Assembly (NCBI RefSeq): GCF_002007565.1
Contig: NZ_CP015625.1
Location: forward strand, 1,984,001 to 2,048,000
Direction: 5' to 3'
DNA: 64,000 nt
From: Ditibartonella choladocola
GTDB taxonomy: Bacteria; Pseudomonadota; Alphaproteobacteria; Rhizobiales; Rhizobiaceae
Shown here: in pieces, positions 45,579-55,339 of the stretch
Position numbering within the stretch: the first letter of the stretch is position 1
Layout: the number at the start of each line of letters is the position of its first letter
Notes under the pieces: model-generated
The model's database searches: none
What the model was told of the DNA's origin: nothing
What the model saw: the letters and a program-made list of their open reading frames with translations, nothing else
Program-made: the position numbers and the translations under genes

Positions 45579-48500
45579 CTATGACCTTGCCTGTTTTGAC
45601 TCTCTGTCCTGCGCACCGGGGTCGAAAACGCGCCCCATTTCATCCACACGAATTTGCCGGAATTGCATTTTTTTCAACCCCGTTGCTGTTTTAACAGTCA
45701 ATTTAAAGGGGTCGTTTTTATTCGAATCCCTCGCCGATACATCCGCTTCATTATGGGGAGCGAAAAATATCTGGCCGTTTTGACCGAATTTGACAATGCG
45801 GGCAATCACATGCCCCTTTTCCGGATCATTATAAGCGACCATATCATTTTGTTGCAGGCTCAACACTTTGCGCGCTGTCGGGTTATTTTTATGAAATTGA
45901 GATTCCCATTTTGGTTGGTGCGCATCAAACATTGAAACGACTTCGCTATTCCATTTGCCGTCCAAAGTTTCCCAAACATCATAGCGATAGTTTGAATTTC
46001 CCATATAGCCTTTATAGGGTTCACCATTTTTGTCTTTTATTTCAATGACATTACGAGGCAGGAGCACCCTGACATGGCGGATCCCCTTATAAAGCTTATG
46101 GTCACGTGCAAAACGGAGCAAAGCTTCCTGATATTCTTTTTTGTCTAAACCTTGCGTTGCACTATAAAGTTCAGCTTGTAAATTCGGGTCACGAATTGTT
46201 GGAATATCTTTACTTTCGAGCGACAAGAAATTCTCTCTCGTGACAACAACTTTATTGCCCTTTTCATCCGTTTCACCGGTTAGGCCGTAGGCTGTTTCAT
46301 TGTGCAACTGTCCGGCGGTTTTGCCCTTGCCTTGAGCGTAACCGGCACGGCTTATTGTGCCATGATCCTGCTTATGGCTGATGATGATTTTATCGACAAC
46401 GTCTTTCGCGTCGTTCCTGAAATTCTCCCACGGCAAAATTTCGGAAACTGCCTTTTTGACAAAATTCTCGAAATCTTCGCCCTCGAACCTTCCGGCAGCC
46501 GTTGCAATACGCTTTAAAAGGGAGCGCGTTGTGACGCCGATCACCATAGCATCAATGGCATGATGGCGGTGATCCTTACGGTTTTTAGGATGATTTGCGC
46601 TTTCATCACCTTCAGCCGCGAGCAGAGAATTTAACCCCCAATTGCGGCGAAGAAGTTCTGTTAATTTGCCAGGAATTGCCCACACATGTTGAACTTTTTT
46701 GAAGTCACCTTCCGAGTTCAATTCTTCCCCCGGATAAAGGCTATCAAAATATTCGCGGGCAAGCTTTGCCAGATATTGTGTATCTGTCAATTGACGGGCA
46801 AGAAAGTCCCGATTTTCTTCAGCTTTTTTCATTGCACCGCGTGTAAAACGCCATTGCTTGTTTTTTGGCAATTTTTTTGCCCGCTCGATAAGTTCATCAT
46901 AACGGCCTTGCCATTCTGACACTTCATCCGGTGCGCGATTGCGTTTCACTCTGTTTTCTTCGCGCAAACAAAGAATTTTATTGGCGTTACTGTCATCAAG
47001 CGTGCGTGAAAAAGGCAAGATATGATCGATTTCCACTTCGCCGGAAAACAGCATCGGCTCGGTTATCCGTGTTCCTGAATAGATGGACTTTCTATCGTTC
47101 GGGTCATCCCCCAGCTCTTCCCAAAGTTTCAGCAATTGACGGTTATAACCATTGTCTCTTTTGCCGATTTCCCCAAGCTTTTCGGAACGTCTTTTGGCCG
47201 CATCAGTGTTATCTTTATTGGTTTTATTATATTCGCGTTTTTGCTCTTGCGACAAGGGTAGATCGCGGGCAAGTTCAACCACAATTTGCTGCGGCTTGCC
47301 ATAAGCCTTGAGGAGCCTGTTGGTGAGACGACGAACCTGATTGAGCCCGATATGAACGGTCGGATTGGTGAGCCTACCCTTATAAATGTCATAAATATCA
47401 TTCTTGTCGCCGGTTCCCGGAACGATATGGCGTTCCAGAACCTCCTGATAGCGTGGCAATTCGTCCAATCCCTTCCAATTGCGATTTGCCAATGAATGAT
47501 CGAAACCGCAACGATGGGCCGCTTCGGCTTCGCTAATCACATCCTTCTTCAATTGTTCCAGAATTTTGGATGTTGCTGTAATTCCGAGACGCCCATAACC
47601 GTCGGGCAGATTGGCATTGATGATTTCAGCCCGCTGTTCATCCGACAATTTCGGGAATTTGCCCTTCAACCATTCTTCGAGTTTATCGGGATTTTCTTCA
47701 TTCTCCAGTTGGTCGACAATTTCGCGCTGTTGCTCTGTTGAAAATTTGGCCCAATCTCCCCCGAAAAGTTCCGGCTTTGAAAAGACCGAATAGACTTCGT
47801 CGCCCGTTACCTGTTTGCGATTTTCGGTTTCTTTATTGAAGCGCCCGCCGGCCGGAATTTTCAACGCTTTGCGAAGTGCCGCAAATGTTTTTGTTTTTGC
47901 CGGGCGCATCAATGTGATGAGCGTATCGCGCTCTTCCATGGTCAATTTGCGTTGTGACAAATCGGGAAGGATAATCGCCAATTCATTGATTTCTTTATAA
48001 AGGCGGAATTGCTGAAAAAGCGGGTCGGATTTGGGAAGCCTTGTTTCGCCTTCAACCAAGGTACACAAGCCCACCTTTTGTTCTTTAAGCGGGCGCTGGA
48101 AGAACATGACATGGAACAGTTCTTCTTCCCGCTCTTTTGTTAAAACATCGGGATAATATTCTGCCTGCGCTTGCCAGATTTTGTGAAACTCGTCTTCAAG
48201 CATGGCGCGTTCGGGATAAAAGGCGTAAGCCTTATCTGTCAAGGCTTCGGAATTGGCGCGAAGGCGCACGACATGCCCCTCTTCCCGCCGTTTGGCAAGA
48301 TAAGCGCCCAGAGTCGGCGCGTGGCTTTGGTGCATCAAGCCTGACAATTCTTCAATACCAACAGCGATTTTGCCTTTTTCATTGCTTTTACGATCGGCTT
48401 TACGGTTGGATTTGAAGCCGCGCCTTTGCCCGATATGGAAAAGTGCGCGCGCCACATAGGCCAAGGGCAATTTTTCTTCAAGTGCCCGTGCTCTTAACGA

Positions 48501-48857
48501 ATAGGGATCGGTCTTTTTGTCAGTCGAACCGGATGGTTTGTCATTCGTTTCAAGAAGTATTTTATCACGCTCGGTTTTATCTTCAGGCAAAAGGCCATAG
48601 CCTATCAATTTATCCAATGTTCTTTTTCTGCGACGGAGATAGCGGTCGCGCATACGGGAAGCCGAACGTGCTTGACGCCGCCTTACCGCCAACGGGTCAC
48701 CACTTTGCGGATCCCGACCATCGCTGAAAATACGTGCACCGGCATTCAGAATGCTTGTCGCTTCCTGCTTGTCATTTAATTGAAAAACCGCCCAGCCGAT
48801 GGAATTGGTGCCAATATCGAAAGAAAAACGTACATTGGAATAGTTTTCAGCAGTCAT
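45579..48857 (-). CDS. cas9: CRISPR-associated endonuclease Cas9, type II-C
   Basis: RNA-guided nuclease of 1092 aa, the length of compact II-C enzymes. The ATG at 48857 is chosen for the GAGGGGAG five bases upstream; a GTG 15 bp earlier is less likely. RuvC-I is DIGTNSIGW (Asp14). The Arg-rich bridge helix is seen in RRRQARSASRMRDRYLRRRK. RuvC-II is IVVELARDL, HNH is EVEIDHILPFSRTLDDSNANK with its His and Asn, and RuvC-III is HHAIDAMVI. All catalytic residues are present, so the enzyme should cut. A PAM-interacting C-terminal domain follows. It is separated from cas1 by a terminator and divergent from the tracrRNA. Confidence 0.98.
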   Translation of the reverse strand: MTAENYSNVRFSFDIGTNSIGWAVFQLNDKQEATSILNAGARIFSDGRDPQSGDPLAVRRRQARSASRMRDRYLRRRKRTLDKLIGYGLLPEDKTERDKILLETNDKPSGSTDKKTDPYSLRARALEEKLPLAYVARALFHIGQRRGFKSNRKADRKSNEKGKIAVGIEELSGLMHQSHAPTLGAYLAKRREEGHVVRLRANSEALTDKAYAFYPERAMLEDEFHKIWQAQAEYYPDVLTKEREEELFHVMFFQRPLKEQKVGLCTLVEGETRLPKSDPLFQQFRLYKEINELAIILPDLSQRKLTMEERDTLITLMRPAKTKTFAALRKALKIPAGGRFNKETENRKQVTGDEVYSVFSKPELFGGDWAKFSTEQQREIVDQLENEENPDKLEEWLKGKFPKLSDEQRAEIINANLPDGYGRLGITATSKILEQLKKDVISEAEAAHRCGFDHSLANRNWKGLDELPRYQEVLERHIVPGTGDKNDIYDIYKGRLTNPTVHIGLNQVRRLTNRLLKAYGKPQQIVVELARDLPLSQEQKREYNKTNKDNTDAAKRRSEKLGEIGKRDNGYNRQLLKLWEELGDDPNDRKSIYSGTRITEPMLFSGEVEIDHILPFSRTLDDSNANKILCLREENRVKRNRAPDEVSEWQGRYDELIERAKKLPKNKQWRFTRGAMKKAEENRDFLARQLTDTQYLAKLAREYFDSLYPGEELNSEGDFKKVQHVWAIPGKLTELLRRNWGLNSLLAAEGDESANHPKNRKDHRHHAIDAMVIGVTTRSLLKRIATAAGRFEGEDFENFVKKAVSEILPWENFRNDAKDVVDKIIISHKQDHGTISRAGYAQGKGKTAGQLHNETAYGLTGETDEKGNKVVVTRENFLSLESKDIPTIRDPNLQAELYSATQGLDKKEYQEALLRFARDHKLYKGIRHVRVLLPRNVIEIKDKNGEPYKGYMGNSNYRYDVWETLDGKWNSEVVSMFDAHQPKWESQFHKNNPTARKVLSLQQNDMVAYNDPEKGHVIARIVKFGQNGQIFFAPHNEADVSARDSNKNDPFKLTVKTATGLKKMQFRQIRVDEMGRVFDPGAQDRESKQARS

Positions 48858-48928
48858 AACCGCTCCCCTCACGTAAAATTCTTGAAAAATTTAAACAAGA
48901 GGAAAAAATAAGCAAGAATAAAAAACTA

Positions 48929-48956
48929 TTGACAACTGGTTATTTTCATATAATTT
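48929..48956 (+). promoter_or_regulatory. promoter of the tracrRNA
   Basis: TTGACA at 48929-48934 and TATAAT/TAATTT at 48949-48956, spacing 14-16 bases depending on the -10 taken. Transcription would start near 48961, right at the anti-repeat. Confidence 0.6.
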
Positions 48957-48960
48957 AATG

Positions 48961-49042
48961 TTCACAGATTAGAAAATGCGGTCTGGCTGTTAACAAGCTA
49001 GATATGCACCAAATAAGACAGCTCCTCAGGGGGCTGTTTTTT
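48961..49042 (+). ncRNA. tracrRNA
   Basis: About 80-nt RNA. Its 5' part, ACAGATTAGAAAATGCGGTC, is the exact reverse complement of the 3' two thirds of the repeat. The next bases (TGGCTGTTAAC) pair imperfectly with the repeat 5' end, leaving the usual bulge. It ends in a terminator stem ACAGCTCC/GGGGCTGT with a TCAG loop and T-run (49018-49042). This fixes the array reading direction as rightwards. It is divergent from cas9. Confidence 0.9.
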
Positions 49043-49365
49043 ATTGTACTGATGTTATTATATTCTTGAGTTTATTTGTGGGCGGGCTTCGTGCTTATTG
49101 ACGTATTATTTATTTAGCTGAATTGTCATCATTCCGGTCATTTTGTGCTTGGTGGCAGCGAAATTTGTGCTTGATAGAAAAGAAAACAGAACGCGATCTT
49201 TTAAATGCGCAATACATTTTTCCTCAAATAACGGCGGGAAATATCGGGCTTTTTTTTGCATTCTTTCCTGTCAAAAAAACGCGTAATGACTATTTGTGAA
49301 ATTGACGACATTCTTTTGAATAAATCGACAATTTTTTAAAGCCGGAGCTGGCAGGCGATCACCAC
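49043..49365. other. intergenic region
   Basis: About 320 bp between the tracrRNA terminator and the acid phosphatase. AT-rich, no gene seen; the phosphatase promoter is expected here. Confidence 0.4.
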
Positions 49366-50835
49366 ATGAAAAAATCAACCGACATGTCTATGACAACAAT
49401 CCGTTTTTTGTGGGCTAAACTATATTGTTTGATGGCGGTTTTCATTGTCGTTCTGTTGTTGAGTTTGTCTTTATCAAAACCGGAGGCGATAGCCGGTGAG
49501 GATTTTTCCGATTACACATTGGACAAGGTGGTGGTTTTGATGCGCCATGGCGTGCGCCCGCAAAACGACACTGCAAAACTCGATCAAGCAACCGGCAAGA
49601 AATGGCCGCAATGGTTAGTTCCCGACGGAAATTTGAGCGGTCATGGCTATGCCGGTATTGTCGACCAATCCCGCTATATGTTTGAAAACTGGAAAAGCGA
49701 AGGCCTTGCGCTCTCCGCCCCTTGTCCGACGACAAGAGAAGTCTTTATCCGGGCAAGCCCGATCGAGCGGACTGTTGCAACAGCGCAAGCTTTAACCGAC
49801 GGTATGTTTTCCGGATGCGGTATAACGCCAAGCCATTTGCCGCTTCAAAAAAAAGACCCGCTTTTTCAGGCTGTGGAAATGGGGTTAGCACAACCCGACC
49901 CGAAAAAGGTTGAAGATGAAGTGATGGAAGCTATGGGCGGCTCGCCCGAAAAAGCGGCACGAAAATATGCCGATGATGTGGAGTGGTTGCGCCGAATCGT
50001 GTGTGGCACAGGCGTGACAGACTGCCAATTTCTTGATGAAAAATGGGGTCTCAAAAAGACAAAATCCGGAAAATACAAATTGACCGGCCCGGTCTCGGCT
50101 GCCAGTGCAATTTCGGAAACAATCCGCTTGCAATATAGTGAAGGATTGCCCCTTCAAGAGGTGGCATTCGGGCACGTAAAAAATGCGGGCGATGTGTTGA
50201 AACTCATGAGCCTCCATGCGGCAAAATATGATCTTCTCGACAATACAATGGAAATTGCAAGAACCGGCGGCAATATTTTAATGCATAAAATAACCGATAG
50301 CCTTACTGCCGGTAGCGTGGCGGAAAACAAAGAGAGCTTTCCGGAACTGAGTGCACCCCTTGTTATATTTGTCGGCCACGACACCAATATTTCACAAATC
50401 AAAACCATATTGGATTTTCATTGGAAACTTGCTTCCTATCCGGCAGACGATATTCCCCCCGGTGGCATGTTGATATTCAAGCGTTATAAAAATAACAAAA
50501 CCGGCCGCTTAGCCGTGCAATTGTCATTTACTGCCCGAACACTTGACGAATGGCGGTTTCTAACGCCGCTTTCCGAGAAAAACCCGATTGCCCGCGAAAT
50601 TTATACCAATCCGGAATGCCGTTTATCCGGAAAAGATGAAAAAGACAGTATGGAAGAGAGGCAAGAAAAAGCCAAAACACCCGAAAAACAGGATAACGCT
50701 AATCCAGCGGGAAAAAAGGAAAGCGCGAAAAGTGGTGCTTCCGATCTTGGAAGTCTTTGTGACCTTGAAACTTTTGTAAGTCTCTATCGTGATAAACTCG
50801 ATGATATTCCCGATGACCTTCCGCTATTCAAATGA
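49366..50835 (+). CDS. periplasmic histidine acid phosphatase
   Basis: 489-aa exported phosphatase of the branch 2 histidine family (AppA phytase / Agp glucose-1-phosphatase). A signal anchor spans residues about 15-45 (LMAVFIVVLLLSLSLS). The catalytic motif VVLMRHGVRPQND carries the nucleophile His, and the proton donor motif is FVGHDTNIS. Cysteines suit periplasmic disulfides. A Lys/Glu/Asn-rich stretch near residues 425-465 is inserted before the last conserved part. It would release phosphate from sugar phosphates or phytate. Confidence 0.88.
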   Translation: MKKSTDMSMTTIRFLWAKLYCLMAVFIVVLLLSLSLSKPEAIAGEDFSDYTLDKVVVLMRHGVRPQNDTAKLDQATGKKWPQWLVPDGNLSGHGYAGIVDQSRYMFENWKSEGLALSAPCPTTREVFIRASPIERTVATAQALTDGMFSGCGITPSHLPLQKKDPLFQAVEMGLAQPDPKKVEDEVMEAMGGSPEKAARKYADDVEWLRRIVCGTGVTDCQFLDEKWGLKKTKSGKYKLTGPVSAASAISETIRLQYSEGLPLQEVAFGHVKNAGDVLKLMSLHAAKYDLLDNTMEIARTGGNILMHKITDSLTAGSVAENKESFPELSAPLVIFVGHDTNISQIKTILDFHWKLASYPADDIPPGGMLIFKRYKNNKTGRLAVQLSFTARTLDEWRFLTPLSEKNPIAREIYTNPECRLSGKDEKDSMEERQEKAKTPEKQDNANPAGKKESAKSGASDLGSLCDLETFVSLYRDKLDDIPDDLPLFK

Positions 50836-51006
50836 GGTTTTATTTCATTGAAGATAATGTTGCGATCTGATGAAGAGAATTTCAACTTCCCGATTGCTTG
50901 AAAATTGTAGCGATAGAGCGATTATTTTCACCGGATAATTCGAAACAATGGGAATTTGGAAACTCGTTTGCGGAGCCGGAAACGGGAAACAGGAGTGGCT
51001 TTGACG

Positions 51007-52233
51007 ATGCTCTTGAAGTGTTATATAGCTCGACTATATAACGAATTAAAAATCACGGTGTCTATCTTGAAAAATATCGGTTTTATCTCTTTCGGCCGTT
51101 GGAACGAGCAGGATCAATCTTCGACCAGATCTCAACGCGATGCATTTCTTCAAACGATAGAAATGGCTGTTGCTGCCGAGGAAATTGGCGTTGACAGTGC
51201 ATTTTTCCGGATTCACCATTTCTCCAACTCTTTTTCTTCCCCCTTCCCGCTTTTGGCGGCGATCGGTACCAGAACAACCAGAATTGAAATTGGCACGGCT
51301 GTTGTTGATCTTCGCTATGAAAATCCCTTTTATATGGCAGAAACTGCCGGTGCTACCGACCTTATTTGCGGGGAGCGTTTACAGCTCGGACTTGGGAGAG
51401 GCGCGCCCTGGTCAGCGATAGAAGGGTGGAGCCATTTCGGCTATCAACCGGAAGCTGGCCAGAATGAAACCGACATGGCTATCAAACGTGCCGAAATTTT
51501 TCTTGATCTGTTGAATGGCGAAAAGAATATCAAATTGGAAAACCCTTTTCCTGATGATCCAAGCGATTACAGAATGGCACGTGTCGAACCTTTTTCGCCA
51601 AGCTTGAAGCAACGTATCTGGTGGGCTTCCGGTTCTCTTAGTAGTGCCGAATGGGCGGCCAAACACGGTTTGAATTTGCAAAGTGCCGGAAATAGCGGGC
51701 CGAAAACCGACAAAGCCATGACTGAGAAAAACGCCATGACGGAAAAGAAGGCAATTCCAGAAAAGAAGGCTGGCACTTCTGCTAAAACCGGTGAAACACA
51801 AAATGGAAGTGCTACCTCGTCGTCAACAGCAGGCCAGACCGGAAAAATGGTCAAATTTGCCAATCAGCCGGATCATATCAAACATTATCTGCAAGCCTGG
51901 AAGGAAGCCGGACACAAACGGAAACCGCGCGTGGCCATTATTCGAGAATTGGTGCCGCTTGATAATGAAGCAGAGAAAAAACAATTCCACGATGTGAGTG
52001 CAAAGCTTGCCGATTTATGGCCGAACCACAGAAAAGCCCGCACGGTTTTTGAAGGTGGCTATTGTGGAAGTTCAGAAGAAATTGTCGAGCTTATGAAAAA
52101 GGATGAAGCCGTCAGGCTTGCTGACACAATCATGATACCGGTTGCCAATGAAATCGGCCTTGATTTCAATTTGCGGCTCTTGGAAAAAATTGTCAAAAAT
52201 ATCAAGCCTTATCTCGAAGATGACCGGCAATAG
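51007..52233 (+). CDS. luciferase-like flavin-dependent monooxygenase
   Basis: LLM-class enzyme using reduced flavin and oxygen. The barrel begins KNIGFISFGRWNEQDQS, with RIHHFSNSFSSPFPLLAAIG and LQLGLGRGAPW as family signatures. The ATG at 51007 has AGGAG eleven bases upstream, but family members start near the KNIGF motif, so GTG 51058 or TTG 51067 may be the true start. A 23-bp palindrome covers 51020-51042. A low-complexity insert (KNAMTEKKAIPEKKA and on) sits near the middle. It shares the palindrome with the iron-uptake genes, so it may act on a siderophore or heme-linked substrate (inference). Confidence 0.82.
   Translation: MLLKCYIARLYNELKITVSILKNIGFISFGRWNEQDQSSTRSQRDAFLQTIEMAVAAEEIGVDSAFFRIHHFSNSFSSPFPLLAAIGTRTTRIEIGTAVVDLRYENPFYMAETAGATDLICGERLQLGLGRGAPWSAIEGWSHFGYQPEAGQNETDMAIKRAEIFLDLLNGEKNIKLENPFPDDPSDYRMARVEPFSPSLKQRIWWASGSLSSAEWAAKHGLNLQSAGNSGPKTDKAMTEKNAMTEKKAIPEKKAGTSAKTGETQNGSATSSSTAGQTGKMVKFANQPDHIKHYLQAWKEAGHKRKPRVAIIRELVPLDNEAEKKQFHDVSAKLADLWPNHRKARTVFEGGYCGSSEEIVELMKKDEAVRLADTIMIPVANEIGLDFNLRLLEKIVKNIKPYLEDDRQ
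51020..51042. promoter_or_regulatory. 23-bp palindromic operator, copy 1
   Basis: Perfect arms GTTATATAG and CTATATAAC around CTCGA. The same 23-bp pattern recurs between the iron ABC importer and the TonB receptor. Probably a repressor site near the start of the monooxygenase gene. Confidence 0.65.
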
Positions 52234-52270
52234 CCGGACGGTGATTGGCTTAATCGCCAAAACCTGTTTT

Positions 52271-53047
52271 TTAATCGCGGATATAGGTGATTTTTTTGCC
52301 CCTGATATCGGCAATGGCTATATCCGCATTATAAAGGCGTGAAAGATTGGTTTCATCGACGACCCGTCCGGTATCACCATAATCCATAACATGGCCATGT
52401 TTTATCAAAAGCGAGCGATCGGAAAAATAGAAGGCCTGATCGGGATGATGGGTTGTGAAGATAATGCTTTGGCCGGCCTTTTTCAGATTTGCGAGCAGGC
52501 GCATCAATTTGTCCTGATTTGAAAAGTCGAGACTGGCTGTCGGTTCGTCGAGAATGATGAGGCCTGCATTTTGTACCAATGCACGCGCGATAAGAACCAT
52601 CTGGCGTTGGCCGCCGCTGATAAGCGGATAATATTTATGAGCAAGATCACCGATTTCGAGTTTTTCCAGAATGGCTAAGGCGGATTCCCGCATGGCTTTT
52701 GTCGGTTTTGAAAACAACGATATTTGCGACGCTTTTCCCATCAACACCATTTCAAGCACAGTGAAGGTAAAATTGCCCGCGCTATTTTGTGGCACGTAGC
52801 TTACGCATTTTGCCCTTTCGGCAATTGTGAGGGTGGATATGTCCTTATTGCCATAGCAAATTCTTCCCGCTTTTTTAGGCAGAATTCCGAGAATTGTTTT
52901 GAGCAAAGTGGTTTTACCTTCGCCATTTGCTCCCAGAATGCAGATGGCTTCACCACCGGCAAGATCAAAGCTCACATCATTGGTGATAATTTTGTTATGA
53001 TAGGCGGTCGTGAGGTTTTGAACCAATAGAAGCTTATCTTCTGTCAT
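52271..53047 (-). CDS. iron-complex ABC transporter ATPase
   Basis: 258-aa ATPase of the FecE/FhuC group that powers uptake of ferric siderophores, heme or cobalamin. Walker A GANGEGKTTL, signature ISGGQRQMVLIARAL, Walker B LIILDEPTASLD and switch His in FTTHHPDQ are present. It overlaps the permease gene by four bases and is last in the binding protein-permease-ATPase operon. Confidence 0.93.
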   Translation of the reverse strand: MTEDKLLLVQNLTTAYHNKIITNDVSFDLAGGEAICILGANGEGKTTLLKTILGILPKKAGRICYGNKDISTLTIAERAKCVSYVPQNSAGNFTFTVLEMVLMGKASQISLFSKPTKAMRESALAILEKLEIGDLAHKYYPLISGGQRQMVLIARALVQNAGLIILDEPTASLDFSNQDKLMRLLANLKKAGQSIIFTTHHPDQAFYFSDRSLLIKHGHVMDYGDTGRVVDETNLSRLYNADIAIADIRGKKITYIRD

Positions 53048-54054
53048 GTGCGCCCTTTCACCAGAAGGAAGATGAATATCGGCGCGCCAATAAGGGCTGT
53101 CAGAATGCCGAGCGGAATTTCAACCAGCGTCAATGTGCGGGCAATCGTATCGACAAACAGAAGAAACAGCCCGCCAACGCAGGATGACATAAGCCCCAGG
53201 CGGGCAAAAGAAGGACCGACCATCATGCGCGTCATATGCGGGACAACGAGACCGACCCAGCCGATAATTCCGCTTATCGACACGGCTGCCGAGGTGAGAA
53301 GCGTTGCCGAAGCAATAACGAGCAAGCGGGTGCGGACGACATTCAAACCGAGAGTTTCCGCCTCTTCTTCGCCGACAGTCATGACATCAATCCGGAAATG
53401 CATGGCGATGATAAGACCCATTGCGATGATAAAAACCGGAACCAGAGGAAATATTTCATAATTCTGGATGCGCGAAAGGCTGCCGAGTAACCAGAATGTC
53501 AATAATGGGAGTTGCTCATAAGGGTCGGCCAGAATTTTTACCAGTGAAACGCCCGCGCCCAACAGGGAGCTGACAACAATACCGGCAAGGACGAGAGACA
53601 GGATTCTATCGCGATGACGGGCAAGCGAGGCAATGGCAATAACAACACAAACAGCCGCCACGCCCCCCAGAAATGCACCAAATTGCAAAAAGACGAAATT
53701 CAGTGAAAACAGAATGGAGAGAGATGCTCCAAGTGCTGCCCCCGAAGAGACTGCAAGTAAATCGGGGGAGACGAGCGGATTGCGAAACAGGCTTTGATAA
53801 GCCGCACCTGCACAGGAAAGCCCGGCACCGATAACCAGAGCGGCAATAATACGTGGAGCGCGAATATTTTCGATAATGACTCTTACATTTTCATCAACCG
53901 TTAAAGCAGCGCCGGAACGCCATAAAAGCCAGTCATATAAGTCATGGAAAGAAACCGGATAGGCTCCCACGCACAAATTGAGCACAATCATCGCCATGAT
54001 GGCCATGATTGCAAGCCCCCAATAGATTGCGCCTCGTCTTATTGAATGTTTCAT
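53044..54054 (-). CDS. iron-complex ABC transporter permease (FecCD family)
   Basis: 336-aa membrane protein with about ten helices. The family pattern is clear: RAPRIIAALVIGAGLSCAGA, then NPLVSPDLLAVSSGAALGAS, and GWVGLVVPHMTRM near the C-terminus. It overlaps both neighbours by four bases, so the operon is tightly coupled. Confidence 0.94.
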   Translation of the reverse strand: MKHSIRRGAIYWGLAIMAIMAMIVLNLCVGAYPVSFHDLYDWLLWRSGAALTVDENVRVIIENIRAPRIIAALVIGAGLSCAGAAYQSLFRNPLVSPDLLAVSSGAALGASLSILFSLNFVFLQFGAFLGGVAAVCVVIAIASLARHRDRILSLVLAGIVVSSLLGAGVSLVKILADPYEQLPLLTFWLLGSLSRIQNYEIFPLVPVFIIAMGLIIAMHFRIDVMTVGEEEAETLGLNVVRTRLLVIASATLLTSAAVSISGIIGWVGLVVPHMTRMMVGPSFARLGLMSSCVGGLFLLFVDTIARTLTLVEIPLGILTALIGAPIFIFLLVKGRT

Positions 54055-55151
54055 TGTTCGGCCTTTGCAAGGCCGAGAACTGCATCAATTTTACTGTCAT
54101 CAAGATCAACATGATAAAAAAGCGCGTAAAACTCTTTCAAATCGGCCTTGAAATCTCCCTCATAGCGATCGGGATAGAGTTGATGGGCAAGCCACATCAC
54201 ACCGATCACACGATTGACGGAAGGTGGAAGATCGATAAAACTGAAAGGTAAAGAAGGCGCTGTAAGCACATGTCCGGTTTTGACTGCCCTTAAATTTTTC
54301 CAAACCGGATCATTTTTGGCCATATCGGCAAAACGGCTATCCGAAGCGACAATAATATCCGGATCAAGTGCCAAGATCCGGTCGCCTGAAACTTGCAATA
54401 TGCCGGTATTGCCGCCAACTTCGCCGATTATATTACGCCCGCCGCCTAGCTCGATTGTTTCCGCGTGGATGGATTTTGTGCCACCGCTTTCAAGCCCGTT
54501 CATGCCGCGCGCATAATATATTCCGGGACGTTCACTATAAGGAATGGTTGCGATGATCCTGTCGATTTTTGCCAAGTGATTTTCTATAAAGGCAGCGCGT
54601 TTTTCCCCTTCATCCTTCCGGCCGATGAGCTCGCCGACTTCACGATAGGCATGGGGCAGTTGATCTATACTGCCATCATAAAGAACAAACGGTATGTTTG
54701 TGCGGTTCCTTACTCTTTCGGCAATAGACAGATTGGTCTTACCGTGATTGCCAAGATCAATAATGATGTCGGGTTTACTGGCAATAAGATATTCAAGATT
54801 GCTTTCAGCGCCGCTTTTGCCCCCGATCGAACCGATGATTTTCATGGTTGTGGCAGGTTCGCCCAGAAACTCTATCGAGCGGGGATTCCACCGGTTGGGC
54901 CAGCCAAGCATCAAATCGGGAGCGAGCGAATAAAGAAAAATCGACGCGGGAGGACCGGCGGCGGCAATCCGTTCGATCTTGTCGGGAACCGTTATTGTGA
55001 CGCCGCTGACATCACGAAGCTCGCGCGCCAATGAATGATTTGGAAAAAAAGCGATTAGAAAAATGACAAAAACTATAAAGACTGCTTGCCAATATCTCGT
55101 CGCCGTAAAACGCGAAAAAACGGGATAAGTTTCTGCCATGATCGTGAGCAC
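54051..55151 (-). CDS. iron-complex ABC transporter substrate-binding protein
   Basis: 366-aa periplasmic receptor of the FecB/BtuF type. An N-terminal signal/anchor (ARYWQ-VFIVFVIFLIAFFP region) is followed by DVSGVTITVPDKIERI, the mid-domain KPDIIIDLGNHGKTN and the second lobe DPDIIVASDSRF. First gene of the operon, and divergent from the TonB receptor across a 164-190 bp region with two operator copies. Confidence 0.9.
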   Translation of the reverse strand: MLTIMAETYPVFSRFTATRYWQAVFIVFVIFLIAFFPNHSLARELRDVSGVTITVPDKIERIAAAGPPASIFLYSLAPDLMLGWPNRWNPRSIEFLGEPATTMKIIGSIGGKSGAESNLEYLIASKPDIIIDLGNHGKTNLSIAERVRNRTNIPFVLYDGSIDQLPHAYREVGELIGRKDEGEKRAAFIENHLAKIDRIIATIPYSERPGIYYARGMNGLESGGTKSIHAETIELGGGRNIIGEVGGNTGILQVSGDRILALDPDIIVASDSRFADMAKNDPVWKNLRAVKTGHVLTAPSLPFSFIDLPPSVNRVIGVMWLAHQLYPDRYEGDFKADLKEFYALFYHVDLDDSKIDAVLGLAKAEQ

Positions 55152-55189
55152 CTTTACATCTATGGTTGAGGGCTTTATGAATGGGATTC

Positions 55190-55212
55190 GTTATATATCT
55201 TAACTATATAAC
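55190..55212. promoter_or_regulatory. 23-bp palindromic operator, copy 2
   Basis: GTTATATAT-CTTAA-CTATATAAC, differing from copy 1 at only three central positions. It lies in the shared promoter region of the iron importer and the TonB receptor. Confidence 0.7.
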
Positions 55213-55219
55213 GTTATAC

Positions 55220-55242
55220 GCTATATTGTTTACCTATATAAC
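55220..55242. promoter_or_regulatory. palindromic operator, degenerate copy 3
   Basis: Right arm CCTATATAAC matches copies 1 and 2; the left arm (GCTATATTG) is weaker. It sits seven bases after copy 2, suggesting two dimers side by side on the divergent promoter. Confidence 0.5.
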
Positions 55243-55339
55243 GACACAACAGAAATGAGAACAGAATTTTTCGCCCCGTTTGTTTAATCGCTAAAGATGA
55301 GCAATCGCTTCTTTAGTGCAATTTCCGGAAACCACGCTC

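Noticed and set aside
48858-48872. Cas9 start at the upstream GTG (48872)
   Set aside because: It lies inside the Shine-Dalgarno region of the ATG at 48857, which has ideal spacing.
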